From contig JAWQUS010000021.1 of assembly GCA_036365455.1 (NCBI GenBank), positions 19,776,001 through 19,840,000 on the forward strand: 64,000 nt of DNA. Direction: 5' to 3'. The notes beneath the pieces were generated by a model. That model did not search any database. It saw only the letters and a list, made by a program, of their open reading frames with translations, and was not told where the DNA came from. A program made the position numbers and the translations under genes. The stretch's first letter is position 1. Every line of letters begins with the position of its first letter. Origin of the DNA: Macrosoma leucophasiata. Lineage: Eukaryota; Arthropoda; Insecta; Lepidoptera; Hedylidae. Positions 1-13,400 of this stretch are shown here, one piece after another.

Positions 1-1430
1 TAAAAATAGCTGATAAAGAAAAAACGCCCGACGCACTCGTTGAAAAGACACCGAGACCAGTTCTATCTGACGATAAGAATCCAAGTCCGACTAAGCTAGA
101 GGAAAAAGCTCCGAGCCCAGTACAAATGAGTGAAAAGACATTTAGTCCGGAGAAACCCGATTTAAAAGATACACCCTTAGAAAAACTTGATCAGAAAGTA
201 CCGAGCGCAGTTCTTCCTGGTGAAAAGACCCCAAGCCCAACAAAACTAGGAGGAAAAGCTCCAAGCCCGACACTAGTTATTGAAAGGACACCAAGTCCCG
301 TGAAAATAGATGATAAAGATAAAACGCCCGACGCACTCGTTGAGAAGGCACCGAGCCCAGTTCCATCTGACGATAAGGCTCCAAGCCCGACTAAGCTAGA
401 GGAAAAAGCTCCGAGCCCAGTACAAATGAGTGAAAAGACTTTTAGTCCAGGGAAACCCGATGAAAAAGAAACACCCTTAGAAAAACTTGATCAGAAAATA
501 CCGAGCCCGGTTCTTCCTGATGAAAAGACCCCAAGCCCAACAAAACTGGGAGAGAAAGCTCCAAGCCCGACACTAGTTATTGAAAGAACACCAAGTCCCG
601 TGAAAATAGCTGATAAAGAAAAAACGCCCGACGCACTCGTTGAAAAGGCACCGAGCCCAGTTCTATCTGACGATAAGGCTCCAAGTCCGACTAAGCTAGA
701 GGAAAAAGCTCCGAGCCCAGTACAAATGAGTGAAAAGACTTTTATTCCGGAGAAACCCGATGAAAAAAAAACATCCTTAGAAAAACTTGATCAGAAAGTA
801 CCGAGCCCGGTTCTTCCTGGTGAAAAGACCCCAAGCCCAACAAAACTAGGAGGAAAAGCTCCAAGCCCGACACTAGTTATTGAAAGGACACCAAGTCCCG
901 TGAAAATAGCTGATAAAGAAAAAACGCCCGACGCACTCGTTGAAAAGGCACCGAGCCCAGTTCCATCTGACGATAAGGCTCCAAGCCCGACTAAGCTAGA
1001 GGAAAAAGCTCCGAGCCCAGTACAAATGAGTGAAAAGACTTTTAGTCCAGGGAAACCCGATGAAAAAGAAACACCCTTAGAAAAACTTGATCAGAAAGTA
1101 CCGAGCCCGGTTCTTCCTGATGAAAAGACCCCAAGCCCAACAAAACTGGGAGAGAAAGCTCCAAGCCCGACACTAGTTATTGAAAGGACACCAAGTCCCG
1201 TGAAAATAGATGATAAAGATAAAACGCCCGACGCACTCGTTGAGAAGGCACCGAGCCCAGTTCCATCTGACGATAAGGCTCCAAGCCCGACTAAGCTAGA
1301 GGAAAAAGCTCCTAGCCCAGTACAAATGAGTGAAAGAACATTAAGTCCGGAGAAACCCGATGAAAAAGAAACAACCTCAGAAAACGTTGATGCGAAACTA
1401 CCGAGTCCAGTTCTTCCTAGTAAAAAGACC
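1..1430 (+). repeat. 300-bp (100-residue) tandem repeat in futsch
   Basis: Units start at the MSEK codons at 126, 426, 726, 1026 and 1326, exactly 300 bp apart; bases 1-125 are the tail of an earlier unit and the unit at 1326 diverges midway. Each unit contains several PSP/TPSP motifs. In the first half of the unit, copies at 126 and 726 share GEKTPSPTKLGGK, while 426 and 1026 share GKPDEKETPLEKLDQ and DEKTPSPTKLGEK: a 600-bp alternation. Confidence 0.93.
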
Positions 1431-4400
1431 GTAAGCCCAGTCAAGCCAGATGAGAAGGCTCCTAGCCTCACTCAGCCTAGTGCAAAGACAGACGATAAAG
1501 AAACAACCTTGAAGGAATTTGACACGAAGGCACCAAGTCCAGTTCTCTCTAGTGAAAAGACCCTAAGCCCACTTAAACCAGACGAGAAAGCTCCTAGCCC
1601 CACTCTGTCTATTGTAAGGACAGGCGATAGAGAAACAACCTCGGAGGAACTTGACGAGAAAGCACCGAGCCCAGTTCTCCCTAGTGAAAAGACACCAAGC
1701 CCAATAAAGCCAGACGACAAAGCGCCAAGCCCGACTCCGTCTATTGAAAAGACGGGCGATAAAGAAACAACCTTGGAGAAACTTGACAAGGAGGCACCGA
1801 TCTCAGTTCTCCCTAGTGAAAGGAGCCCAGTAAAACCAGAGGAGAAAGCCCCGAGCCCGTCTCCGTCAATTGAAAAGCTAGACGACAGTGAAACAAGCTT
1901 GGAAGAAATTCATAAGAAGGCACCGAGCCCAGTGCTCCCTAGTGAAAAGACCCCAAGCCCAATAAAGCCCGACGAGAAAGCATCAAGCCCGACTCCGTCA
2001 ATTGAAATGCTAGACGACAAAGAAACTAGCTTGGATGAAATTCATAAGAAGGCACCAAGCTCAGTTCTTCTTAGTGAAAAGACCCTGGGCCCAATCAAGC
2101 CGGATGAGAAAGCGCCGAGCCCGACTCCGTCTATTGCAAAGACAGGCGATAAGGAAACAACCTCGGAGACTCACAAGCAGGCACAAAGCCCAGTGCTCCC
2201 TAGTGAAAAGACCCCAAGCCCAATCAAGCCCGACGAGAAAGCGCCAAGCTCGACTCCGTCTATTGAAAAAACAGGCGATATAGAAACAACCTCGGAGGAA
2301 CCTCACAAGCAGGTACCAAGCCCAGTGCTCCCTAGTGAAAAGACCACAAGCCCAGTCAAGCCCGACGAGAAAGCGCCAAGCCCGACTCCGTCTATTGAAA
2401 AGACAGGCGATAAAGAAACAACCTCAGAGGTACCTCACAAGCAGGCACCGAGCCCAGTGCTTCCTAGTGAAAAGACTACAAGCCCAATCAAGCCCGACGA
2501 GAAAGCGCCAAGCCCGGCTCCGTCTATTGAAAAGACAGGCGATAAAGAAACAACCTTGGAGGAACCTTACAAGCAGATACCGAGCCCAGTCAAGCCCGAA
2601 GAGAAAGCGCCAAGCCCGACTCCGTCTATTGAAAAGACAGGCGATAATGAAACAACCTCGGAGGTACCTCACAAGCAGGCACCGAGCCCAGTGCTTCCTA
2701 GTGAAAAGACCACAAGCCCAATCAAGCCCGACGAGAAAGCGCCAAGCCCGACTCCATCTATTGAAAAGACAGGCGATAAAGAAACAACCTCGGAGGAACC
2801 TCACAAGCAGGTACCGAGCCCAGTGCTCCCTAGTGAAAAGACCACAAGCCCAGTCAAGCCCGACGAGAAAGCGCCAAGCCCGACTCCGTCTATTGAAAAG
2901 ACAGGCGATAAAGAAACAACCTCGGAGGAACCTCACAAGCAGGTACCGAGCCCAGTGCTTCCTAGTGAAAAGACCACAAGCCCAATCAAGCCCGACGAGA
3001 AAGCGCCAAGCCCGACTCTGTCTATTGAAAAGACAGGCGATAAGGAAACAACCTCGGAGGTACCTCGCAAGCAGGCACCGAGCCCAGTGCTCCCTAGTGA
3101 AAAGACCACAAGCCCAGTCAAGCCCGACGAGAAAGCGCCAAGCCCGACTCCGTCTATTGAAAAGACAGGCGATATAGAAACAACCTCGGAGGAACCTCAC
3201 AAGCAGGCACCGAGCCCAGTGCTTCCTAGTGAAAAGACCACAAGCCCAATCAAGCCAGACGAGAAAGCGCCAAGCCCGACTCCGTCTATTGAAAAGACAG
3301 GCGATATAGAAACAACCTCGGAGGAACCTCACAAGCAGGCACCGAGCCCAGTACTTCCTAGTGAAAAGACCACAAGCCCAATCAAGCCCGACGAGAAAGC
3401 GCCAAGCCCGACTCCGTCTATTGAAAAGACAGGCGATAAAGAAACAACCTCGGAGGAACCTCACAAGCAGGCACCGAGCCCAGTGCTTCCTAGTGAAAAG
3501 ACCACAAGCCCAATCAAGCCCGACGAGAAAGCGCCAAGCCCGACTCCGTCTATTGAAAGGATAGGCGATAAAGAAACAACCTTGGAGGAACTTAACGTGA
3601 AAGCCCCGAGCCCGGTTCTCGCTGGTGAAAAGACCCCAAGCCCAATCAAGCTGGACGAGAAAGCGCCGAGCCCGACCCCGTCTACTGAAAAGACAGGCGA
3701 TAAAGAAGCAACCTCGGAGGAACTTGACAAGAAGGCATCGAGCCCAGTCCTCCATAGTGAAAAGAGCCAAGTTAAACCAGAAGAGAAAGCCCCGAGCCCG
3801 TCTCCGTCAATTGAAAAGCTAGACGACAATGAAACAAGCTTGGAAGAATTTCATAAGAAGGCACCTAGCTCAGTTCTCCATAGTGAAAAGACCCCAAGCC
3901 TAATCAAGCCAGACGAGAAAGTGCCGAGCCCGACTCCATCTATTGAAAAGGCAGGTGATAAAGAAACAAACTTGGAGGAACTTAACGAGAAAGCACTGAG
4001 CCCGGTTCTCGCTGATGAAAAGACTGCAAGCCCAAGAAAGACAGACGACAAAGCCCCGAGCCCAACTTCGTATATTGAAAAGACAGACGACACAGGAACA
4101 ACCTTGAAAGAACTTGATGAGAAGGTGCCCAGCCCAGGTCTCCCTATTGACAAGATAGCCCTACGCCCAATCAAGCCAGACGAGAAAGCTCCGAGCCCGA
4201 CTCCGTCTACTAAAAAGACAGGCGATAAAGAAGCAACCTCGGAAGAACTTGACAAGAAGGCATCGAGCCCAGTGCTCCCTAGTGAAAAGACCCCAAGCCC
4301 AATCAAGCCCGACGAGAAAGCACCAAGCCCGACTCCATCTATTGAAAAGACAGGTGATAAAGAAACAATCTTAGAGGAACTTAACGAGAAAGCACTGAGC

Positions 4401-7400
4401 CCGGTTCTCGCTGATGAAAAGACTGCAAGCCCAAGAAAGACAGACGACAAAGCTTCGAGCCCAACTTCGTCTATTGAAAAGACAGACGACACAGGAACAA
4501 CCTTCAAAGAACTTGATGAGGAGGTGCCCAGCCCTGTTCTCTCTATTGACGAGATGGCCCCAAGCCCAATTAAGCCATACGACAAAACTTCGAGCCCGAC
4601 GCCGTCTATTATAAAGACAGGCGATAAAGAACCAACTTTCATGGAACTTGACGCGAAGGCACCAAGCCCAGTTCTCCCTAGTGAAAAGACCCTAAGCCCA
4701 GTTAAACCAGACGGTAAAGCTCCTAGCCCCACTCCCTCTATTGCAAAAATAGACGATAAACGAACAACCTCGGAAGAACTTGACGAGAAAGCACCGAGCC
4801 CAGTTCTCCCTAGTGAAAAGACACCAAGCCCAGTAAAACCAGAGGAGAAAGCTCCGAGCCCATTTCCGTCAATTGAAAAGCTAGATGACATCGAAACAAG
4901 CTTGGAAGAACCTGACAAGAAGACACGGTCCCAAGTTCGCCCTGATGAAAAGACCCCAAGCCCAATCAAGCCAGACGGTAAAGCGCCGAGCCTGACTTTT
5001 TTAATTCAAAAGACTGGTTATAAAGAAACAACCTCGGAGGAACTTGACAAGAAGACACCGAGCCCAGTTCTTCCTTGTGAAAAGAGCCCAGTTAAACCAG
5101 AGGAGAAAGTCCCGAGCCCGTCTACGTCAATTGAAAAGCTAGACGACAGTGAAACAAGCTTGGGAGAAATTCATAAGAAGGTACCAAGCTCAATTCTCCT
5201 TAGTGAAAAGACCCCAAGCCCAATCAAGCCGGACGAGAAAGCGCCGAGCCCAACTCCGTCTATTGAAAAGACAGGCGATAAAGAAGCAACCTCGGAGGAA
5301 CTTGACAAGAAGGCACCGAGCCCAGCCCTCCCTAGTGAAAAGAGCCAAGTTAAACTAGAAGAGAAAGCCCCGAGCCCGTCTTCGTCAATTGAAAAGCTAG
5401 ACGACAATGAAACAAGCTTGAAAGAATTTCATAAGAAGGCACCTAGCTCAGTTCTCCATAGTGAAAAGACCCCAAGCCCAATCAAGCCAGACGAGAAAGC
5501 GCCGAGCCCAACACCGTCTATTGAAAACACAGGCGATAAAGAAACAACCTCGGTGGAACTTGACAAGAAAGCCCCGAGCCCAGTTCTCCCTGGTAAAAAG
5601 ACCCCAAGTCCAATCAAGCCCGACGAGAAAACGCCGCGCCCGACTCCGTCTTTTGAAAAGACAGGTGATAAAGAAACAATCTTGGAGGAACTTAACGAGA
5701 AAGCACTGAGTCCGGTTCTCGCTGGTGAAAAGACTGCAAGCCCAATAAAGACAGACGACAAAGCCCCGAGCCCGACTTCGTCTATTGTAAAGACAGGCGA
5801 CAAAGAAACAACTTTTGAGGAACTTGACGCAAAGGCGTCAAGCCCAATTCTCCCTTATGAAAAGACCCTAAGCCCAGTTGAACCAGACGAGAAAGCTTCC
5901 AGTTCCACTCCGCCTATTGCAAAGATAGACGACAAAACAACAAACTTGAAAGAACTTGACGAGAAGGCACCGAGCTCCGTTCTCTCTAGTGAGAAGAATC
6001 CAAGCCCAATCAAGGCAGACGAGAAAGCGCCGAGCTCGACTCCGTCTACAGAAAAGACAGATGATAAAGAAACAACCTCGGAGGAACCTGACAAGAAGGC
6101 ACCGAGCCCAGTTCTCCCTAGTGAAAAGACCCCAAGTCCAATCAAGCACGTTGAGAAAGCGCCGAGCCCAACTCCGTCTATTGAAAAGACAGCCGATAAA
6201 AAGACACCCTTGGAGGAACATGACGAGAAAGCACCAAGCCCGGTTCTCCCTACTGAAAAGACTCCAAGTCCAATCGAGTCAGACGAGAAAGCGCCGAGCC
6301 CGACTCCGTCTATTGAAAAAACAGACGATAAAGAAACAACCTCGGAAGAATTTGATAAGAAGCCACCAAGCCCCGTTCTTCTTGTTAAAAAGACCCCAAG
6401 CCCAATCAAACCAGACGAGATTGCGCCGAAACCGACTCCGTCTACTGAAAAAACAGGCGAAAAAGAAACAACCTCGGAGGAATTTGATAAGAAGCCACCA
6501 AGCCCAGTTCTTCCTGATGAAAACACCCCAAGCCCACTCAAACCAGACGAGAAAGCGCCGAGCCCGACTCCGTCTATTGAAAAAACAGGCGATAAAGAAA
6601 CAACCTTGCACGAACTTGGCAAGAAGGCACCGAGCCCAATTCTCCCTAGTGAAAAGACCCCAAGCCCAGTTAAACCAGAGGAGAAAGCCTCGAGCCTATC
6701 TCCGTCAATTCTAAAGCTAGATTACAAAACAACAAACTTGAAAGAACTTGACGACAAGACACCAAGCCCGGTTCTCCCTATTGAAAAGACCCCAAGCCCA
6801 ATCAAGCCAGTCGAGAAAGCGCCGAGCCCGACTCCGTCTATTGAAAAGACAGGCGATAAAGAAACAACCTTGGAGGAACTCGATGAAAAGGCACTGAGCC
6901 CAGTTCTTCCTATTGAAAAGACCCCAAGCCCAATCAAGCCAGACGAAAAAGCTCCGTGCTCGACTCCGTCTATTGAAAAGACAGGCGATGAAGAAACAAC
7001 CTTGGAGGAACTCGATGAAAAGGCACTGAGCCCAGTTCTTCCTATTGAAAAGACCCCAAGCCCAATCAAGCCAGACGAGAAAGCGCCGAGCCCGACTCCG
7101 TCTATTGAAAAAACAGGCGATAAAGAAACAACCTTGCACGAACTTGGCAAGAAGGCACCGAGCCCAATTCTCCCTAGTGAAAAGACCCCAAGCCCAGTTA
7201 AACCAGAGGAGAAAGCCTCGAGCCTATCTCCGTCAATTCTAAAGCTAGATTACAAAACAACAAACTTGAAAGAACTTGACGACAAGACACCAAGCCCGGT
7301 TCTCCCTATTGAAAAGACCCCAAGCCCAATCAAGCCAGTCGAGAAAGCGCCGAGCCCGACTCCGTCTATTGAAAAGACAGGCGATGAAGAAACAACCTTG

Positions 7401-10400
7401 GAGGAACTCGATAAAAAGGCACTGAGCCCAGTCCTTCCTATTGAAAAGACCCCAAGCCCAATCAAGCCAGTCGAGAAAGCGCCGAGCCCGACTCCGTCTA
7501 TTGAAAAGACAGGCGATGAAGAAACAACCTTGGAGGAACTCGATAAAAAGGCACTGAGCCCAGTCCTTCCTATTGAAAAGACCCCAAGCCCAATCAAGCC
7601 AGACGAGAAAGCGCCGAGCCCGACTCCGTCTATTGAAAAGACAGGCGATAAAAAAACAACCTTGGAGGAACTTCACGAGAAAGCACCGAGTCCGGTTCTC
7701 CCTATTGAAAAGACCCCAAGCCCAATCAAGCCAGTCGAGAAAGCGCCGAGCCCGACTCCGTCTATTGAAAAGACAGGCGATGAAGAAACAACCTTGGAGG
7801 AACTCGATAAAAAGGCACTGAGCCCAGTCCTTCCTATTGAAAAGACCCCAAGCCCAATCAAGCCAGACGAGAAAGCGCCGAGCCCGACTCCGTCTATTGA
7901 AAAGACAGGCGATAAAAAAACAACCTTGGAGGAACTTCACGAGAAAGCACCGAGTCCGGTTCTCCCTAGTGAAAAGACTCCAAGCTTAATCACGCTAGAC
8001 GAGAAGGCGCTGAGCCCGACTCCGTCTATTGAAAAGACAGGCAATAAAGGAACAACCTTTGAGGAACTTGACAAGGAGATACCAAGCCAAGTTCGCCCTG
8101 ATGAAAAAACCCCTAGTCCAATGAAGCCAAACGAAAAAGTGCCGAGCCCGATTCCGTCAATTGAAGAGACAGACGACAAAAAAATGAGCTTGAAAATACT
8201 TGATGTAAAAACACCGAGCTCAATTCTTCCAGGTGAAAACACCACAAGCCTAATGAAGCACGAGAAAGCTTTTGGGCCGACTCTCCGCAGTGAAAAGACA
8301 GATGACGAAGGAACAACCTTGGAGGCACTTGACGAGAAGGTGTCAAGCCCAGTCCTACTTATTGAAAAGACCGTTAGCCCAATAAAGCCAGATGAGAAAG
8401 CGCCGAGCCCGACTCCGTCTATTGAAAAGACAGGCGATAAAGTAACAAGCTTGGAAGGATTTGATAAGAGGACACAGAAAGTACCGAGCACTACTCAGTT
8501 TATTAAAAAAATTGACGATAAAGAAACAAGCTTGAAAGAACTTGATGAAAAGGCACCAAGCCCAATTCTCCCTGGTGATGAGACCCCAAGCCCAACTAAG
8601 CCAGACGAAAAAGCTCCGACCCTGACTCTCCCAAGTGAAAAGACAGACGACAAAGATACAGGCTTGGAAGTAATTGACAAGAAGGCACCAAGCCCAGTTG
8701 TCCCTACTGAAAAGACTCCAAGTGCAATCGAGCCAGACGAGAAAGCGCCGAGCCCGACTCTATCTATTGAAACGACCGGCAATAAAGATATAACCTTGGA
8801 GGAATTTGATAAGAAGGCACCGAGCCCAGTTCTCCCTGATAAAAAGACCCCAAGCCCAATCAAGTCAGACGATAAAGCGCCGAGCTCGACTTCGTCTATT
8901 GAAAAGACAGACGACGAAAAAACAGACTTGGAAGAAATTCATAAGAAGGCACCGAGCCCAGTTCTCCCTATAGAAAAGACTCCGAGTCCAATTAAGCCAG
9001 ACGACAAAGCCCCAAGCCCCACTCCGTCTATTGAAGAGACAGACGACAAAGAAACAACCTTGGACGTACTTGATAAGCCACCGAGCCCAATTCTCGCTAG
9101 TGAAAAGACCCCAAGCCCATTCAAGCGAGACGAGAAGGCTGTCGGCCCGACTCTCCTCTGTGAAAAGACAGATGACAAAGGAACAACCTTGGAACAACTT
9201 GACAAGAAGTTACCCAGGCCAGTTCTTCCTAGTGAAAAGTCCCCAAGCCCAATCGAACCAGACGAGAAAGCGCCGAGTCTGACTCCGTCTATTGAAAAGA
9301 CAGACGACAAAGAGACAACCTTGGAAGTACTTGATGGGAAGTCACTGAGCCCAATTGAACTAGAAGAGAAAACCTCGAGTTCGATTCTAGCTAGTCAAAA
9401 AACTACAAGTCCGGCGAAACCCGACACGAACGAAACTCTTCTAGAACAATTAGATGAGGACATACTTTGCCCAATTCTGTCAAGTGAAAAGACTGCAAGT
9501 CCATCTAAAATAGAAGACAAAACCCTTACCACAATTCTGCCTGGTGATAAGGCCCCAAGTCCTGTGAAACCAGATGAGCAAGAAAAGCAACCTATTGAGA
9601 AGGCACCACGTTCTGTTCTCCCTCATGATAAAGCTGCAAGCCCAACAGAACTAGAAGAAAAGGTTTTAAGCCCAGTTCTGACTAGTGGAAAGACATTAGG
9701 CCCGGAAAAGCTAGACGAGAGAGAAACTACTCCTTACCAACTTCAGAAGACCTCTAGCCCTATTCTTATTGAAAAGGCCGCTAGTCCTTCTTTAGTGAAA
9801 GTTCCAAGCCCAATTTTACCTGATAAGACCACAGGTCCAGTCAAATTAGAGGAAAAAGAAAAAATGGAGCAAATGGCTGATAAGACACCGAGCCCGGTTC
9901 TACCAAGTGAAAAGGTCCCAAGTCCCGTCGTATCAAAACAAGACGAACCAAGACCAATTGAAACGACTCCAAGTCCTGTGAAACCTGACAAAATAGATAC
10001 TTCTCCAGATCCACTTGATGAGAAGGTTACTAGTTCTGTCGTCGAAATAGCTCCAAGCCCAGTATTTGAAAAATCTGCACATTTAATTAAAACGGCTCAT
10101 AAAGAAACAACTCCGGAGAAAGTTCTTGAAAAGGCACCGAGCCCAGTTATATCTGGTGAAAAGTCCTCAAGTCCCATTAAATCGGAAGAAACCACTACCG
10201 ATCAACTTGATGACAAGTTACCTAGCCCAGTATTACCCAGTGAAAAGGCGCAAAGTCCAGACATGTCAAAACAAAAAGAAACTCCATGCGACACAATTTT
10301 CGAAAAGGAGCCAAGTCCAATTTTAGCTGGTGATAAATTACCAAGCGAAATTAAATCTGCAGAAAAAGCACCAAGCCCAATTCTGCCCAGTGAAAAGATA

Positions 10401-13400
10401 TGTCCCGTACAATCGGAGGAGAAAGAAATTAGCCTAGATCAACCTGATAAGAAAACAATGAGCCCTGTATTACCTGTCGATAAGTCCGCAAGCCCAGACG
10501 GACCAGACAAGAACGTCGTAAGCCCTATTCAACCAACGGAAAAGATTACCAGCCTGGTGAAAAAAGAAGCCATCACAGAGCAAAAGGTTGAAGAAGCACC
10601 TAGCCCAGTTTTTCTTACTGAACAGACAACAAAATTAACTATTTCAGACGAGAAAACAAATTCTATAGACAAATACGATGAAGATAAGAGTGCTCTTACA
10701 TTAGACGAAAAAGAAGCTACAGCGGGTCAACTTGATACTAAAACACCGAGTGATATTCCACTCAGTGAAAAGGCTAAACCAACGAAAGTAGACGAAAAAG
10801 TTTTTTGTGAAAAGACTGAAGCTCAACTCGACAAGAAAACTCCAAGCCCAGATGTACTCCGTGAAAGTACGCTAAGTCAGGTAAAGTCAGATGAAAAGGT
10901 TTTTAGCCTAGACCTTATAGCAAGGAAAGAGTCTAGCTCTGTTAAAACAGACGACGAAAGTCTTAGTGAGAAAACGTCTGACTTAGTTGAGCCAAATGAC
11001 AAACTTCCGATTTCAGACATACTCGATAAAGACAAATTGGCTAGTCCATCTGAAAAAGAAATACAGGAAGCATTATCTAGTGATATCAATATGTTACTCC
11101 ATGGATTCACTGTTATAGGTACACCGGAGGAAACAGTTATCACGAAAACAGAAGAAATTATAATCGAAAGTGTAATCGTACTCCGAACGACCGTTATTCG
11201 AACTGTTACGACAAAATATCAACATGGTTATTCTTTGCATATTAAAATTAAAACAGTTAAAATTGAAACCATTCATGATGAGTATCCCGATGGTTCCGTC
11301 AAACCAAAAGTAATACGCACGACAACGCTAAGTGATATAGATGAAATTTCTGAACTCAGGGACTACACAGTAGTTGAGAATACAAATGAAGATGTCGATA
11401 AGAAGGAAACATCCATAGTTATCAAAGGAAAACGAATTTCACAAATCACAACTTTTAAGAAGACTACAATTATTGTTACCACGAATGATAAGTTACACAG
11501 AAAGCTTAAGATAATTTCAGAAACTGAAACAAAGTCTACCTTGTGGGATGGAAATATTGAAGTGATGAAAATTATTGATATAACATCAGGTGACTATAAG
11601 GATGAACACCAGGAAAATCGAGACACCACTTTCATAGTTATAAAAGAGGTAGATGATATCGATAAATCGATTGAAGAAAAAGATTTGAATGAAAGTAAAC
11701 ATGATGATAAAACCGTTAGAATTCCTAAACTTGATGTTGAAAAAGTAAAAGTCCCCTCTGAAAAGTTGCCTGAAATATGCATTTCAAAAGAATACAAAGA
11801 TTTGACCAAAGAAATTGAAGAAATTTTGAAAGATTTTACGATGGAAGGGATACCTGAAGAAACTAAAACAAGTAAAACTGAAGAAATTGTTTTGGAAACA
11901 TTGGTTGTACAGCAAATAACCATTACCTCGGTTGTAAAATCTATGTATATTGATAAACTCTCTGAAAATATGAAATGTAAAATAGTTATTGTTGATAACA
12001 TTCATGACAAATATCCAGACGGTAAAATTAGATCTCGCGTAATTAGAATCACAATTTTAACAGATGTTGTTGATGTACCAGAAGAATACTGTGTAGTGGA
12101 AGGTACAATTCAAGATGAAGATAGAAAAGACTTAACAACAAATATTAATGGGAAAGAAATTATTCAAAGTATCTCTAACATCAGAAAAACAGAAACATTG
12201 GCCACTAAAGATGGACGGAAAAAAGTAAAATCATCACTTGAAAAAGTAACTGAATCAACTTTACCAGATGGTAACATGGAACTAACCAGATTGATAAGTA
12301 TAACGATTTCGAATCAAGAAGATTATTTAGATAAAATACCTGAAAGTTTTGTTGAGCAAATATCTGTACCAGATAACCCAAAAGATGAGGCTTTTGTTGC
12401 AGAATCGCTGAATGGTAAAGTAATTGTAACTGAATTGCAACCTAAAAAGACTCTTGAGGATTCACAATACCCAGATATGTCCAAACAAAAATTGAATGAC
12501 ATGGCGCCGGAATCAGAAAGAATAATTGCCGAAAAAATAGAAGACGTTAAAGACTCAACATCTCATCATGAAAGTCCTGAAAAGATCATAACTGAAGATC
12601 AATTTGATGATATACTCCAAGAATTCTCTTTATACGGTGAACCAGAAGAAAGCGTTACTACTGAAACCAAAGAAGTTCGATTAGAAGCCATAGCTATTCA
12701 AAGAACATTAATTACCAAAATTATAAAAAGACAGTTTTGTGACCGTTTTAATATTCCTAGAAAGCTTAAAATAGAAAAGACTGTTACAACTATTGACAAA
12801 TATCCTGATGGTTCTACTCGTACAAGTATTGAAACTAGCTACTCATTAACGGATATGAGCGATGATAGAGATATCGATACAAAAGAACTTGAAGACTATT
12901 CAGAAATAGAAGACAAAACTGTAAATATAGATAAGCAAGAAAAAACGACCCGTGTTAAGGGAAATGAAGTCAAACAGATAATCACAACAACTACGACTAA
13001 AGAAATTTTAGCTAATGAGAAAGACTCAAAAAGGAAATTAAAAACTACAGTTGAAACCGTAACAGAAACTATAAGTGACGGCACTATTGATGTTCTTAAG
13101 GACGTGAAAGTTTCTGTTACTGATTATGGTCATGAAATAGAGGAATATGAAGACACTGGGTTTGATGAAATAGGAACGCCAGATACTGAAACTACAACGA
13201 GAACAGAAACGATTAATGTCGATGGGACGAAGGTCAAAAGAAAAATAACAACTTCTATTACTAAGCAGCAGTACAAAAATGTTGCACGTAATATAATACG
13301 GACAAAGATTACTACAACTACCATAACAGAAGACGAAAGTCCCGATGGGTCTGTAAGTATTGACACAAAGGAAAAAATTTCGGTAATGGATGAAAGTTTT

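Larger units (their letters stand above)
1431..10900 (+). repeat. 132-bp (44-residue) Ser-Pro/Lys/Glu repeat array in futsch
   Basis: The unit reads roughly APSPVLPSEKTPSPIKPDEK, then APSPTPSIEKTGDKETTLEE plus four residues. Spacing of equivalent 'CCTAGTGAAA' sites (2331, 2463) is 132 bp. Copies are clear to about 9400 and degenerate to about 10900. A typical unit has three Ser-Pro sites next to Lys, recalling the KSP repeats of neurofilament tails, so a phosphorylatable extended spacer is likely; that role is inferred. Confidence 0.9.

Noticed and set aside
1091..9310. Many antisense and frame-shifted ORFs up to 448 codons opposite or within futsch
   Set aside because: They are by-products of a repeat lacking stops in several frames; they share the 132-bp period and have low-complexity composition (RRSRARRFLVWLDWAWG type).
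1..9400. CRISPR-like periodic repeats
   Set aside because: The 132- and 300-bp periods are in-frame protein repeats without unique spacers, in a spliced eukaryotic gene.
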